This document shows, one piece after another, positions 9,043 through 17,647 of a stretch of 64,000 bases of DNA; position 1 is the stretch's first letter, and every line of letters starts with the position of its first letter. Origin of the DNA: Neomoorella thermoacetica (GTDB taxonomy: Bacteria; Bacillota; DSM-521; Neomoorellales; Neomoorellaceae); NCBI RefSeq assembly GCF_001875325.1, contig NZ_MDDC01000003.1, positions 1-64,000 on the forward strand. Direction: 5' to 3'. The translations under genes and the position numbers were made by a program. The notes below the pieces were generated by a model, which made no database searches, was not told the DNA's origin, and was given only the letters and a program-made list of their open reading frames with translations.

Positions 9043-10064
9043 GGCCTTTCTAACACCTCAATACTTAATTGCTTGCCCTGGAGGAAAGCCACGGCCGCGT
9101 TTAGGGCATCAGGCTGACCTGATAATTCCAGGGTCAGGGTACCAAAGGGGGTATCCTTAATATGGTCAATCTTGCCGTAAAGGATGTTGGCCTGGACGTT
9201 GTACTCATGTATCATCCGGGAGATAACCGGCTCACCGGCAGACTGGCCAATGAAAGAAAGCCGTACCAGCAGGCTCGTTCCGGCAGGGTTGTACCCTGCC
9301 AGCACCTGTTCCGGAATGGAGGGATCGAGGACACTCTTAATTAATTCCCTGGTAACAGGATGACGAGGAGCAGTAAAGATATCCAGTACGGAACCGGCCT
9401 CGACAATACGGCCCTGGTTAAGGACGGCCACCCGGTCGCATATTTCTTTGATTACTTGCATTTCATGGGTTATAATTATAATTGTCAGACCCAGGCTTTT
9501 ATTGATATCCCGGAGCAAACTCAGGATGGAGGCAGTCGTCTGGGGATCCAGGGCTGATGTCGGTTCGTCGCATAAAAGCAACCGGGGTTCACTGGCTAAA
9601 GCCCGGGCAATTCCTACCCGTTGCTTTTGACCGCCCGACAGTTCCGCAGGGTAATGCCCGGCCTTATCGCTCAACCCCACCAGGGCCAGGGAACGTTTAA
9701 CTTTCTCCTGGATAACCCGGCGCGGCTGGCCGGCAATTTCCAGGGGAAAGGCCACATTACCGGCGACATTGCGGGCCGAAAACAGGTTGAAATGTTGAAA
9801 AATCATGCCTATCTGCTGGCGGGCCCGGCGGAGCTGCCTGTCAGAATAAGCGGTAAGATCCCGGCCGTCGATAATCACCCTGCCGGTAGTTGGCCTTTCC
9901 AGCATGTTGATACATCGGACCAGGGTGCTTTTCCCGGCCCCGCTACGCCCGATGATGCCGAAGATCTCCCCTTCGGCAATAACCATGTTGATATCTTCCA
10001 GGGCCTGTATCTGTTTGCCATCTTTGGTTGTAAAAGTTTTACTGAGGTTTTCGATTTTAACCAT
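9039..10064 (-). CDS. metN: Methionine ABC transporter ATPase MetN
   Basis: The 341-residue ATPase has Walker A GRSGAGKS at about residues 39-46, the signature LSGGQKQRV, Walker B LLLCDEPTSALD and the H-loop ITHEM, plus a C-terminal ~80-residue extension of the NIL type that binds methionine and slows transport. I start it at ATG 10064 (MVKIENLSK) preceded by AGGTGAT; the frame can be read from 10088 but that adds residues not typical of the family. It powers methionine uptake with MetI and MetQ. Confidence 0.95.
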   Translation of the reverse strand: MVKIENLSKTFTTKDGKQIQALEDINMVIAEGEIFGIIGRSGAGKSTLVRCINMLERPTTGRVIIDGRDLTAYSDRQLRRARQQIGMIFQHFNLFSARNVAGNVAFPLEIAGQPRRVIQEKVKRSLALVGLSDKAGHYPAELSGGQKQRVGIARALASEPRLLLCDEPTSALDPQTTASILSLLRDINKSLGLTIIIITHEMQVIKEICDRVAVLNQGRIVEAGSVLDIFTAPRHPVTRELIKSVLDPSIPEQVLAGYNPAGTSLLVRLSFIGQSAGEPVISRMIHEYNVQANILYGKIDHIKDTPFGTLTLELSGQPDALNAAVAFLQGKQLSIEVLERP

Positions 10065-10090
10065 AAAATATATCACCTGGAGGGGCAATT

Positions 10091-10119
10091 ATATAAAACA
10101 CTTGAATCTTTCTTGTCAA
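10091..10119 (-). promoter_or_regulatory. Predicted promoter of metNI
   Basis: On the - strand TTGACA (10114-10119) and TTATAT (10091-10096) are 17 bp apart, about 25 bases upstream of metN. Confidence 0.55.
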
Positions 10120-10183
10120 TGGTAACAAAGGGATTGGTATAATGTCAATAAGATTGAATTCCAAAAAAAATTTTCCTATCCCC

Positions 10184-10212
10184 TTGACAAAAAAACCAAG
10201 TAAACCTATTAT
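10184..10212 (+). promoter_or_regulatory. Predicted promoter of metQ
   Basis: TTGACA (10184-10189) and TATTAT (10207-10212) are separated by exactly 17 bp. The metQ start lies 35 bases downstream, so the leader is very short and leaves no room for a riboswitch. Confidence 0.8.
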
Positions 10213-10246
10213 CTTAATAAGATATATCAAAGGAGGTTGATAGACT

Positions 10247-11068
10247 TTGAAGAAGATTGCTGTTCTGGTTCTCGCTTTATTGTTAACGATGGGGTTAATT
10301 CTAACAGGATGCGGCCGGCAACAAACTGCATCCCAGGGGGAAGCTGCCAAAAACGAAATTACAGTCGGTGCTACTGCCCGTCCCCATGCTGAAATCCTGG
10401 AAAAGATTAAACCTGTGCTGGCTCAACAGGGAATCACCCTGAACATAAAAGTCTTCAATGATTATGCCCAGCTCAACCCGGCCCTGGCGGATAAGCAAAT
10501 TGACGCCAATTTTTTCCAACATATACCATACCTTGAAGATTACAACCAGAAGACAGGCAACAAACTGGTTTATATTGCTAAAGTACACATAGAGCCCATG
10601 GGGATCTATTCCCAAAAAATTAAGAGCGCCGACGAATTGAAAAACGCCAGAATTATTGCCATTCCCAATGACGCCACCAACGGCGGCCGGGCCCTGATGT
10701 TACTGGCCAAGGCCGGGGTTATTAAGTTAAAGGAAGGTCCCGGTATCATGGCAACCAAAAATGACATTGTCGAGAAACCGGCCGGGCTGACAATCCAGGA
10801 GTTAGACGCCGCCATGCTGCCGCGGTCCTTAACAGACGTCGACGCCGCGGTCATAAACGGCAACTATGCCCTGGAGGCCAAATTGAATCCAGTCAAGGAT
10901 GCCCTCGTTCTCGAGGATAAAAGCTCCCCCTTTGCCAACGTCCTGGTGGTTCGTCCCGAGGATAAAGACAATCCGGCTCTAAAGAAACTGGCAGAAGCGC
11001 TAAATACGCCTGAAGTCAAGAAGTTTTTAGAAGAACAATATCAGGGAGCAGTTATCCCGGCTTTTTAA
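10247..11068 (+). CDS. metQ: Methionine-binding lipoprotein MetQ
   Basis: The 273-residue protein starts with a lipoprotein signal ending LILTGC (Cys22) and has the NlpA/MetQ fold markers VGATARPHAEILEKIKPVL, DANFFQHIPYL and VHIEPMGIYS. It captures methionine outside the membrane for MetNI. The TTG start at 10247 is preceded by AAAGGAGG. It is separated from metNI by a face-to-face promoter region, an arrangement that allows the binding protein to be made in excess. Confidence 0.95.
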   Translation: MKKIAVLVLALLLTMGLILTGCGRQQTASQGEAAKNEITVGATARPHAEILEKIKPVLAQQGITLNIKVFNDYAQLNPALADKQIDANFFQHIPYLEDYNQKTGNKLVYIAKVHIEPMGIYSQKIKSADELKNARIIAIPNDATNGGRALMLLAKAGVIKLKEGPGIMATKNDIVEKPAGLTIQELDAAMLPRSLTDVDAAVINGNYALEAKLNPVKDALVLEDKSSPFANVLVVRPEDKDNPALKKLAEALNTPEVKKFLEEQYQGAVIPAF

Positions 11069-11089
11069 GGTGACCGGCAGGGATGACGG

Positions 11090-11380
11090 ATGCCGGTAAC
11101 AAAAGGGAGCAAATCGCGACCCCGAGGGAAGTCACAACGAGAGGACAGGCTATCCTCGCCAGGTTTTAAGGCTTTGTGCCAGGTGAGGTACGGTTCTATT
11201 ACCACTATTGCCCAGGAAAACCAGGTGGTACAGATTGATGACGACAGGAAACGGCAGGACAGCCGGAAAATCAAGATTGACGTCTGCGGCTTGTTAGCTA
11301 AAAGAAGGCCCCTTTTTCCTGTTAAGGCAAAGGGGCCTCTTTGCGTTGCGTTCCAATGTGATAACAGAAATCAGGTTTGA
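11090..11380 (+). CDS. YezD-like small protein, possibly degenerate
   Basis: Residues 26-52 of this frame (FKALCQVRYGSITTIAQENQVVQID) align with the core of the YezD/DUF2292 proteins encoded at 13176 and 34467 in this window, including the RYGSI and VVQID blocks. The N-terminal section keeps the expected spacing (RED then FKAL) but is weakly conserved, and the C-terminal tail runs into a terminator-like hairpin at 11304. It follows metQ by 21 bases. Function of YezD proteins is not established; genes of this family sit beside sulfur genes here. The frame may be a decaying copy. Confidence 0.45.
   Translation: MPVTKGSKSRPRGKSQREDRLSSPGFKALCQVRYGSITTIAQENQVVQIDDDRKRQDSRKIKIDVCGLLAKRRPLFPVKAKGPLCVAFQCDNRNQV
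11304..11344 (+). terminator. Intrinsic terminator after metQ/YezD-like
   Basis: GGCCCCTTT and AAAGGGGCC form a 9-bp stem, followed by TCTTTG. The stem resembles the terminator part of the repeated sulfur leader elements, but I see no CTGACCAG box before it. Confidence 0.7.
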
Positions 11381-11453
11381 GGATTTATGCGCTTTATTCA
11401 GGGCCGTTTATACGGGATTTCATCCCCTTAAATTCCAGGTAAAGGTGAGGTTA

Positions 11454-12113
11454 ATGATCGTCTATGTTAATCAAGCATTAAAAGGGATCCCCGTTTTATT
11501 TGTAGAAGCCAGCAACCTGACCATAAAACGGAAGCACCGCGAACTGGAAAGGATGATTAAGGCGGAAATGGGGGAGTTAGTCACCCTGTACGAAAGACAC
11601 CGGCCCATCCTGGCCGCCTACCACGACCTGCACGCCAGGTTCGGCGGTCAGGTCCATATCTCCGCTCCCGAATACCTATATGACTTTATAACAAAACGGT
11701 CAAGGCTGATGCAAATAAACAGCCTGGTGGATGCGTACAACTATATTTCCCTGAAGTATGCCCTGGCCCTGGGGGCCCACGACCTGGATAAGGTGGAGGG
11801 TAAAATCACCTTTAATCTTACCACCGGGAAGGAAAGGTTTTATCCCCTGGGTGCCACCGAACCTGTACCGGTAGCGCCCGGGGAATATGCCTATATGGAC
11901 GAAAGGGAAATCCTCTGCCGGCTGGAGGTCAAGCAGTGCGAGAAAACTAAAATCACTCCGGAAACGACAAGTGCCTTCTTTATCATCCAGGGAAATGCCG
12001 CCACCTCCATGGATTATTTATACCGTGCGGCAGATGAGTTGATGGGCCTTATCGCTACCTACTGCCAGGGGCAGGTTAGCCTGGCTACAATCGAGTATAC
12101 CGGCTCAGAGTAA
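11454..12113 (+). CDS. B3/B4-domain protein (PheRS editing-domain-like)
   Basis: The 219-residue protein ends in a stretch (DEREILCRLEVKQCEKTKITPETTSAFFII) characteristic of the B3/4 tRNA-editing-like domain also found in the beta subunit of phenylalanyl-tRNA synthetase and in stand-alone proteins. The stand-alone proteins may clear mischarged tRNA, but this is not shown for this gene. I start at ATG 11454 (MIVYVNQAL) after AAAGGTGAGG, since the upstream extension overlaps the terminator region. Its 3' end overlaps the convergent oxidoreductase gamma gene by nine bases. Confidence 0.7.
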   Translation: MIVYVNQALKGIPVLFVEASNLTIKRKHRELERMIKAEMGELVTLYERHRPILAAYHDLHARFGGQVHISAPEYLYDFITKRSRLMQINSLVDAYNYISLKYALALGAHDLDKVEGKITFNLTTGKERFYPLGATEPVPVAPGEYAYMDEREILCRLEVKQCEKTKITPETTSAFFIIQGNAATSMDYLYRAADELMGLIATYCQGQVSLATIEYTGSE

Positions 12114-12632
12114 GCTGTAACCGAGATTCAGGGCTTTAACATTTTCTTCGCCGAAGACCCGGATGCATTCCAGCACGGCCTTCCTGACAACCTCCAGTTC
12201 CAGCACGCCTGCCATCAACCTGGTTAAAGCACCCAGGATTATGACGTTGGCGAAGATCTCCCGCCCCAGCTTTTTGCCGGCCAGGTCCCTGGCCGGCAGG
12301 GCGATATGCCGTACCGGCAGGGCCGGGTCAGGCTCCAGGTAACCGGGATCATATAGGATTAACCCGCCCCTGACCAGGTGCTTAAACCTGCTGTAAGCGG
12401 CGCTGGATAAAGCACAGAAATAATCGGGACTCTCCACCACCGGGCTGTCTACCGGCTCGCCGGCAATAACCACCTGGCTGCGCACGTACCCGCCCCGGGT
12501 TTCCGTCCCGTGGCTGATAAGCATCGTAGTATAGAGTCCCTGATAAACAGCGGCCAGGCTCAAGCTCTGGCCGATCCTCACTACCCCCTGCCCGCCAAAG
12601 CCGCTGATCAAAACCTCCGTTCTTCCGGCCAT
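12105..12632 (-). CDS. 2-oxoacid:ferredoxin oxidoreductase, gamma subunit
   Basis: The 175-residue protein has the gamma-domain signature VLISGFGGQGVVRIGQSLS at its start and SHGTETRGGYVRSQVVI near 50. In complete enzymes it works with alpha and beta subunits to oxidise 2-oxoacids to acyl-CoA with reduction of ferredoxin. I start at ATG 12632, which overlaps the stop of the beta fragment (TGATG). Here the beta gene is truncated and no alpha gene is present, so this subunit is probably an orphan. Confidence 0.85.
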   Translation of the reverse strand: MAGRTEVLISGFGGQGVVRIGQSLSLAAVYQGLYTTMLISHGTETRGGYVRSQVVIAGEPVDSPVVESPDYFCALSSAAYSRFKHLVRGGLILYDPGYLEPDPALPVRHIALPARDLAGKKLGREIFANVIILGALTRLMAGVLELEVVRKAVLECIRVFGEENVKALNLGYSLL

Positions 12633-13081
12633 CAACGCTTCCCTCCCTGCTCCTGTACTTCTGCCACCCATGCCCGCAATCTCGCGCAGAATTCCGGCCG
12701 GCTGTTGCTGGCGTCATAGTAAATACCTGTCCGCAGGGGAAAGTCAACCTCTGGCCCCTCCTGCTCCATGGACACGGTGCGTTCCTTGAACCATTGGTAC
12801 ATGACCGCTGGTCGGCGCGTCCCCAGGGCCCTGGCACCAAAATTGGTCACACAGGGGAAATAAACGTGGACCAGGGAAAAGCCATTATTGAGAAGCGCCT
12901 TTTTGATACTCTCGACGGCGTTCCGGCCCTCGAAGCTGGTGTGCCGGGCCAAAAAGGTAGCCCCCGCCGCCTTTAGTACCGCCAGGATATCCCTGCCGCC
13001 CTGGACCCAGTTGGGTTCCCACATGCCGTAGGGGCTGCTTTCGGTGCGGTAACCAGCCGGCGTGGTCCACCCGTACCGGTG
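12632..13081 (-). pseudogene. 2-oxoacid oxidoreductase beta subunit, N-terminal part deleted
   Basis: The frame encodes TTPAGYRTESSPYGMWEP, then FLARHTSFEGRNAVESIKKAL and the C-terminal part of the KorB/PorB-type beta subunit. The N-terminal half with the thiamine-diphosphate site is missing: an in-frame TGA at 13082-13084 precedes the homologous part, and directly upstream lies the sulfur-leader variant. A deletion has apparently removed the alpha gene and the front of beta. An ATG at 13024 could start a 130-residue fragment. Confidence 0.8.
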
Positions 13082-13085
13082 TCAT

Positions 13086-13148
13086 AACAAAAATGGAGAC
13101 CCGCTTTTCCCATAAAAGAAAACGGGCCTCCAGCTGTCTTGCCAGCCT
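13086..13148 (-). promoter_or_regulatory. Sulfur-type leader element, variant copy F
   Basis: On the - strand GGCTGGCAAGACAGCTGGAGGC is followed by CCGTTTTC, a loop, GAAAAGCGGGTCTCC and ATTTTTGTT. This matches the box-plus-terminator layout of the other copies (box GACCAG replaced by GGCAAG). It stands between yezD and the truncated beta gene. Confidence 0.6.
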
Positions 13149-13175
13149 TAGAATCATGTTATGCCACCTCAATTG

Positions 13176-13436
13176 TCATGATGGCTTTTTGATCGGAGAT
13201 ACCGTTATGTTTCCTGGCACCCTGCCTTCATTACTCACGTTTGCCGGCTCCGGCTCCATACTCAACCTGACCTTCTCTGTATAGTCAATCTGGACTATAC
13301 GACTGTCCTGTATAATAATCGTAATAGATCCATATCTCACCTGGCGTAAAGCCTTAAGTATCTCACCCAGAACTTTCTGCTCCCTGGTTGAAATCCCTGC
13401 CTGGCACCGGGAATCCGTCAAGGGCCTTTCCGGCAT
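13176..13436 (-). CDS. YezD family (DUF2292) small protein
   Basis: The 86-residue product contains EILKALRQVRYGSITIIIQDSR and IVQIDYTEKVRL, the full YezD core, with a longer C-terminal tail than the copy at 34467. Biochemical function is unknown; the family recurs next to sulfur-assimilation genes in this window. The ATG at 13436 follows GGGGGGGAGGATTGCTAG. It has its own promoter on the - strand and a 22-codon open frame with tandem Cys codons in its leader. Confidence 0.75.
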   Translation of the reverse strand: MPERPLTDSRCQAGISTREQKVLGEILKALRQVRYGSITIIIQDSRIVQIDYTEKVRLSMEPEPANVSNEGRVPGNITVSPIKKPS

Positions 13437-13464
13437 CTAGCAATCCTCCCCCCCATTCTAACTT

Positions 13465-13533
13465 TTATGGACTACCTGGCAAAATTAAAGACCATTTACT
13501 ACCCATGGATTTATGGCAGCAGATATAGTTCAC
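13465..13533 (-). CDS. Putative 22-residue leader peptide with tandem Cys codons
   Basis: On the - strand GGAGG is followed seven bases later by GTG and the frame MNYICCHKSMGSKWSLILPG, ending SP and TAA at 13465-13467. Two adjacent TGC codons at positions 5-6 are what one expects in a cysteine-sensing leader peptide. It lies between the yezD promoter and the yezD start. I did not find an alternative terminator hairpin between it and yezD, so the mechanism is open. Confidence 0.4.
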   Translation of the reverse strand: MNYICCHKSMGSKWSLILPGSP

Positions 13534-13580
13534 ACTCACACCTCCATTATATAGTATTCATATCTTTTTAGTATACTTTG

Positions 13581-13609
13581 ATTCTAACTTCCCTGGCATT
13601 CACTGTCAA
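13581..13609 (-). promoter_or_regulatory. Predicted promoter of yezD
   Basis: On the - strand TTGACA (13604-13609) and TAGAAT (13581-13586) are exactly 17 bp apart, about 48 bases before the leader peptide. Confidence 0.75.
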
Positions 13610-13771
13610 GCATTTTTTAAAAATTACCGGACAGGAATTGCCACCTGCAGCCACACCTGGAAGGCTTGGAAGGCTGCCCGGGTTTCTAATTTTGTAAAAT
13701 GTAAGCAGGAAGCAACTGAACAATGGTAGCCAAAAAACAGATCGAAATCCTTAAAAGCCAGAAATAAAATC

Positions 13772-13800
13772 TTGACAACCAACCTCAGCCGGGGTAAGAT
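13772..13800 (+). promoter_or_regulatory. Predicted promoter of the sat operon
   Basis: TTGACA (13772-13777) and TAAGAT (13795-13800) have 17-bp spacing. Leader copy A begins about 65 bases downstream. Confidence 0.75.
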
Positions 13801-13865
13801 TAAAAAGTACAATAAAAACGATAGTAATAGTAGTAAATTGAACGGGGAAGAAAAAGTGAAGATTC

Positions 13866-13930
13866 AGGCTGACCAGATGACTGGAGGCCCCTTGCTGTTA
13901 AATGCAATGGAGCCTCTTTAATTTTTTTAA
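13866..13930 (+). promoter_or_regulatory. Sulfur-type leader element, copy A (box plus terminator)
   Basis: GCTGACCAG (13868-13876), four bases, then CTGGAGGC (13881-13888). GAGGCCCCTTGC pairs with GCAATGGAGCCTC, followed by TTTAATTTTTTT, forming an intrinsic terminator between the promoter and sat. A 21-codon frame (GTG after GGGGAAG) runs through the box. Likely a transcription attenuator; the signal is unknown. Confidence 0.75.
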
Positions 13931-14199
13931 TGGTATAGCGGTTAAGGCCCTCCACCAGTTTCAGGTAGGTCCGGGTGCTATCATCCCTGTTCTTAAAAGA
14001 CTTCTCGCGAATAACATGGTATTGTATCGCGTTAATACAGCGACCATGAGCACGGTAATAACTGTAAATTGCGGCCCGACAGGTTTGGTTAAAATGACCA
14101 ATTTTACGACTGTGAACCTGGATTTTTCAAGGCTTTAAGGTTTCATGGCAATCAAAAACGGCAAGTGACTGTCATATTCAGGCAGGAGGGGTGTTAGTA
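13931..14199 (+). other. Untranslated region between leader A and sat
   Basis: About 270 bases without a supported gene. A 78-codon frame at 13902-14138 overlaps the terminator of leader A, has no ribosome site and no recognisable sequence, so I regard the stretch as leader RNA. TGGTATTGTATCGCGTTAAT near 14018 has no clear partner motif. Confidence 0.5.
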
Positions 14200-15369
14200 A
14201 TGAATGCAACCCCGACCCATGGGGCAAAGCTTGTCAACAGGGTTTTGGAAGGGGAGAAAAGGGAAGAAATCCTGCATCAACTTGCCGGGCTTCCTTCCCT
14301 GCACTTGAGTTGGAGACAACTTTCCGATTTGGAAATGCTGGCTGTGGGAGCTTACAGCCCCCTGGAAGGGTTTATGTGCCGGGAGGATTATTTGAGTGTG
14401 GTGGAAACCATGCGCCTGGCCAGTAAAGTACCCTGGAGCTTGCCGGTTACTCTATCTATCCAGCCGGAGATTGCCCGGAAGATAGAAGGCAGGAGGGTGG
14501 GCCTGGTAGGCCCGGATGGAGTAACCTACGGTTTAATGCAGGTAGAGGAGGTTTATACATATGACAAAGAGAAAGAAGCCCGGGAAGTTTACCGTACTAC
14601 CGACGCCCAGCATCCTGGCGTGGCCTGCCTGATGGCCCAGGAAGGGTGGTTGGCCGGGGGACCTATCTATTTAGTAAACCGGCCGCCCAGCCCCTTCCCG
14701 GAGTATCACCTGGATCCAGCGGAGACCCGGGCAGCTTTTGCTGCCCGGGGGTGGAAAACTATTGTAGGCTTTCAAACTCGTAATCCTATCCACCGGGCGC
14801 ATGAGTATATCCAGAAGTGTGCCCTGGAGATAGTCGACGGGCTGTTAATCCATCCCCTGGTAGGAGAAACCAAAGCGGACGACATCCCGGCGGCTATCAG
14901 GATGTTGAGCTATCAAGTCCTTATCGAGAAATATTATCCGGTGGAAAGGGTTATGTTAGCCATATTCCCGGCGGCAATGCGTTACGCCGGCCCCCGCGAG
15001 GCAATCTTCCATGCTCTGGTTCGTAAAAATTATGGGTGTACCCACTTCATCGTGGGACGCGATCATGCCGGCGTTGGTAATTATTACGGTACTTATGAGG
15101 CGCAACAAATATTCAGCGAATTTGCCCCGGGTGAACTGGGGATCACACCCTTATTTTTCGACCATACTTTTTATTGCTATGCCTGCGGCAATCTGGCTTC
15201 CGCCAAAACCTGCCCGCACCCACCTGAAAGGCACTTGCTTTTAAGCGGCACTAAGGTACGGGAGATGCTCCGGGCCGGGGTAATACCCCCACCGGAATTC
15301 AGCAGGCCTGAGGTAGCCCGGATATTGATTTCAGGACTGCGGCCTGTACCCATGGCCAGGATTTGGTAG
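14200..15369 (+). CDS. sat: Sulfate adenylyltransferase (ATP sulfurylase)
   Basis: The 389-residue enzyme activates sulfate to adenosine 5'-phosphosulfate (APS). The signatures [11 protein letters not shown] (near residue 190) and GRDHAGVG (near 290) are the nucleotide- and sulfate-binding motifs, and a C-terminal cluster ([16 protein letters not shown]) is the zinc-type motif of prokaryotic dissimilatory-type enzymes. I prefer ATG 14200, nine bases after AGGAGGG, to the GTG at 14191, which abuts it. It is first in an operon sat-cysC-aprA-aprB-sulfate importer under leader A. Confidence 0.95.
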   Translation: MNATPTHGAKLVNRVLEGEKREEILHQLAGLPSLHLSWRQLSDLEMLAVGAYSPLEGFMCREDYLSVVETMRLASKVPWSLPVTLSIQPEIARKIEGRRVGLVGPDGVTYGLMQVEEVYTYDKEKEAREVYRTTDAQHPGVACLMAQEGWLAGGPIYLVNRPPSPFPEYHLDPAETRAAFAARGWKTIVGFQTRNPIHRAHEYIQKCALEIVDGLLIHPLVGETKADDIPAAIRMLSYQVLIEKYYPVERVMLAIFPAAMRYAGPREAIFHALVRKNYGCTHFIVGRDHAGVGNYYGTYEAQQIFSEFAPGELGITPLFFDHTFYCYACGNLASAKTCPHPPERHLLLSGTKVREMLRAGVIPPPEFSRPEVARILISGLRPVPMARIW

Positions 15370-15387
15370 GGTGAGGAGGAAACCAAG

Positions 15388-15948
15388 ATGGCTCCTGACA
15401 GGGGATTTATTTTATGGTTCACCGGTTATTCAGGGGCGGGCAAATCTACCCTGGCTAACATGGTAGCCGCTGAACTGCGCCGGATAGGAAAAAGGGTGGA
15501 AGTGCTCGACGGGGATGAAGTTAGAAAAAATCTGAGCCAGGGGTTGGGGTTCACCAAAGAGGATCGGGACATTAATATTAAACGCATTGGCTATGTGGCT
15601 CACCTTTTGGCCAGGAATGGTGTAGTGGCTATTACGGCTGCCATTTCACCTTACCGGGAAACCCGGGATGCTGTTCGGAGCCTCTACCCGGATTTTGTCG
15701 AAGTTTACGTGCGGTGTCCTTTGGAAGTTTGCATAGAACGGGACGTGAAGGGCCTGTATAAAAAAGCCCTGGCCGGAGAGATCCCCCAGTTTACCGGGGT
15801 GTCCGATCCTTACGAAGAACCCTTACACCCTGAAATAGTGGTAGAGACAGATAAAGAAACAGCGGAAGAAAGCATAACAAAGATTTTACGGCGTCTTAGA
15901 GAACTCGGTTACCTGACTTCTTCAAGAGAAGCCAGCAGGGGGAGGTGA
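15388..15948 (+). CDS. cysC: Adenylylsulfate kinase
   Basis: The 186-residue kinase phosphorylates APS to PAPS. It has Walker A GYSGAGKS at residues 13-20, DGDEVRKNL near 45 and [16 protein letters not shown] near 75, all typical of CysC, at normal length. It lies 18 bases after sat (site GTGAGGAGG) and 7 bases before aprA. The presence of both APS kinase and APS reductase in one operon is unusual since they compete for APS; PAPS may be needed for sulfonation rather than for reduction. Confidence 0.95.
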   Translation: MAPDRGFILWFTGYSGAGKSTLANMVAAELRRIGKRVEVLDGDEVRKNLSQGLGFTKEDRDINIKRIGYVAHLLARNGVVAITAAISPYRETRDAVRSLYPDFVEVYVRCPLEVCIERDVKGLYKKALAGEIPQFTGVSDPYEEPLHPEIVVETDKETAEESITKILRRLRELGYLTSSREASRGR

Positions 15949-15955
15949 AAATATC

Positions 15956-17647
15956 TTGACGGGCTGGCAAACGGAATTCAAGGAAACAGACATCGCCATC
16001 GTAGGGGGAGGGGTTGCAGGTTTGGCCGCAGCCATAACTGCCCGGGAAGCCGCTCCTTCTTCCCGCATCCTGGTGGTGGAACAGGCCCATCCCGAGCGCA
16101 GCGGTTGCCTGGCGGCCGGGGTAAACGCCATTAATGCTTACCTGCATCCCGGTGAGACGGCCCATACTTTCTTGGATTTTGTGCTCCGGGAGTTCATGGG
16201 TATCGTGCGGCGTGATTTGGTAATGACTATGGCTGCCGGTTTTAATAAGGCCGTGGATCGCCTGGCTGCCTGGGGAGTGCCCTTCCCCCGCGATAGGGAG
16301 GGAAGGTACCTGCGCCGGGGTCGCCATGCGGTCGTCGTTCACGGGGAACGTATCAAGCCCCTCATGTTCCAGGCTGCCTGCCGGGCCGGGGTAGAGTTTC
16401 TCAATCGTACCCTTGCTGTGGAGTTTATCGTCAATGAAGGCGGCAGGGTAGAGGGCCTGTATGCCCTTGGTATAAAGAATTCTACGTTTTATATCATCCT
16501 GGCCCGGGCTGTCATATGTACTACCGGCGGGGTTGCCGGGCTTTATTCGCCGTCCTGTCCTTATTCCGGACTCATCAGGGGCATTGGCTGGTACCCTCTA
16601 TTTAATGCCGGGTCGGGTTTGGCCATGGGCCTGCGGGCCGGTGCAGAAATGACCAGCCTGGAGGCTCGTTTTATAGCCCTTCGGGTAAAGGATACCCTGG
16701 CTCCTACCGGAACGGTGGCACAGGGGATTCGAGTTCCCCAGGTGAACGTCCACGGCGAAAACTATCTGGAAGGCCGCCACCTTACCACGGTCGAAAGGTT
16801 GCAATCCACCCTGGCGGAAGAAGGGGCCGGCCGGGGCCCCTGTTACCTGGATACTACCCGCCTTACTCCCGCGGAGGCCAGGCAGCTGGAAGAAGCTTAT
16901 CTGGAAATGTGTCCCAGGATGGTCCTCTGGTGGGGTGATCACGAAGAATCCCCCCGGGACAAACCTTTAGAGGTTTGCCCCTCAGAACCCTACCTGGTAG
17001 GGGGACACAGCCTGAGTGGTTACTGGATAGACAGCCGACGTCACACAACACTGCCCGGACTTTATGCAGCGGGCGATGCAAGTGGAGGGGCACCCAAAAA
17101 ATATGTTAGCGGTTGTATGGTTGAAGGTGAAATCGCAGCTCTGAGCGCTCTGGAAGATATTACACAACATGACCTGCATTTGACCTGCCCCGGGGAAACA
17201 GCGGTACAGGAAGCTAAGGGGCGAGCCCTTGCTCCCCTGAAGCGTACCAATGGCCTGGTCGCTGGAGAATTAGAAGCCCGATTGCATAAAATCCTTGATG
17301 AATATGCCGGGGGTGCTGTACAGGGATACCGCCTGATGGCAGGGCGTCTACTCATAGCCCGCCGTGAGCTAAAAAAATTGCGACGGGAATGCTATCGCTT
17401 GACGGCCGGGGACAGTTATGACTTAATGCAGGCCCACCGGGTCGTGGACCGTATCATGGTAGCCTCTGCTATGGTTGAACACCTTCTTTACCGTAAGGAG
17501 ACCCGCTGGCCTCCCTATCAGGAACGGGCAGATTATCCAGTCCGGGACGACAGCCGGTGGATGGTCTTTATAAATTCCCGCTATAACCGCGACAATGATA
17601 GTTTTATAATGCTAGAACGTCCTTTAGAAGAGGAAGGTGGGTTATGA
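15956..17647 (+). CDS. aprA: Adenylylsulfate reductase alpha subunit (FAD)
   Basis: The 563-residue flavoprotein reduces APS to sulfite and AMP. It shows the FAD-binding IVGGGVAGLAAA (residues 15-26), HPERSGCLAAGVNAINAYLHPG near 45 and the AprA-type C-terminal helical domain ending in NSRYNRDNDSF. The TTG start at 15956 follows GGGGGAGGTGAAAATATC. It overlaps aprB by four bases. AprBA is best known from dissimilatory sulfate reducers; in this operon, without a DsrAB gene in view, it more likely supplies sulfite for assimilation. Confidence 0.92.
   Translation: MTGWQTEFKETDIAIVGGGVAGLAAAITAREAAPSSRILVVEQAHPERSGCLAAGVNAINAYLHPGETAHTFLDFVLREFMGIVRRDLVMTMAAGFNKAVDRLAAWGVPFPRDREGRYLRRGRHAVVVHGERIKPLMFQAACRAGVEFLNRTLAVEFIVNEGGRVEGLYALGIKNSTFYIILARAVICTTGGVAGLYSPSCPYSGLIRGIGWYPLFNAGSGLAMGLRAGAEMTSLEARFIALRVKDTLAPTGTVAQGIRVPQVNVHGENYLEGRHLTTVERLQSTLAEEGAGRGPCYLDTTRLTPAEARQLEEAYLEMCPRMVLWWGDHEESPRDKPLEVCPSEPYLVGGHSLSGYWIDSRRHTTLPGLYAAGDASGGAPKKYVSGCMVEGEIAALSALEDITQHDLHLTCPGETAVQEAKGRALAPLKRTNGLVAGELEARLHKILDEYAGGAVQGYRLMAGRLLIARRELKKLRRECYRLTAGDSYDLMQAHRVVDRIMVASAMVEHLLYRKETRWPPYQERADYPVRDDSRWMVFINSRYNRDNDSFIMLERPLEEEGGL

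Noticed and set aside
10065-10246. Possible S-box or T-box before metNI or metQ
   Set aside because: Both leaders are too short and contain none of the aptamer core motifs; only plain promoters were found.
13902-14138. 78-codon frame before sat
   Set aside because: It begins inside the terminator of leader A, lacks a ribosome site and resembles no family.
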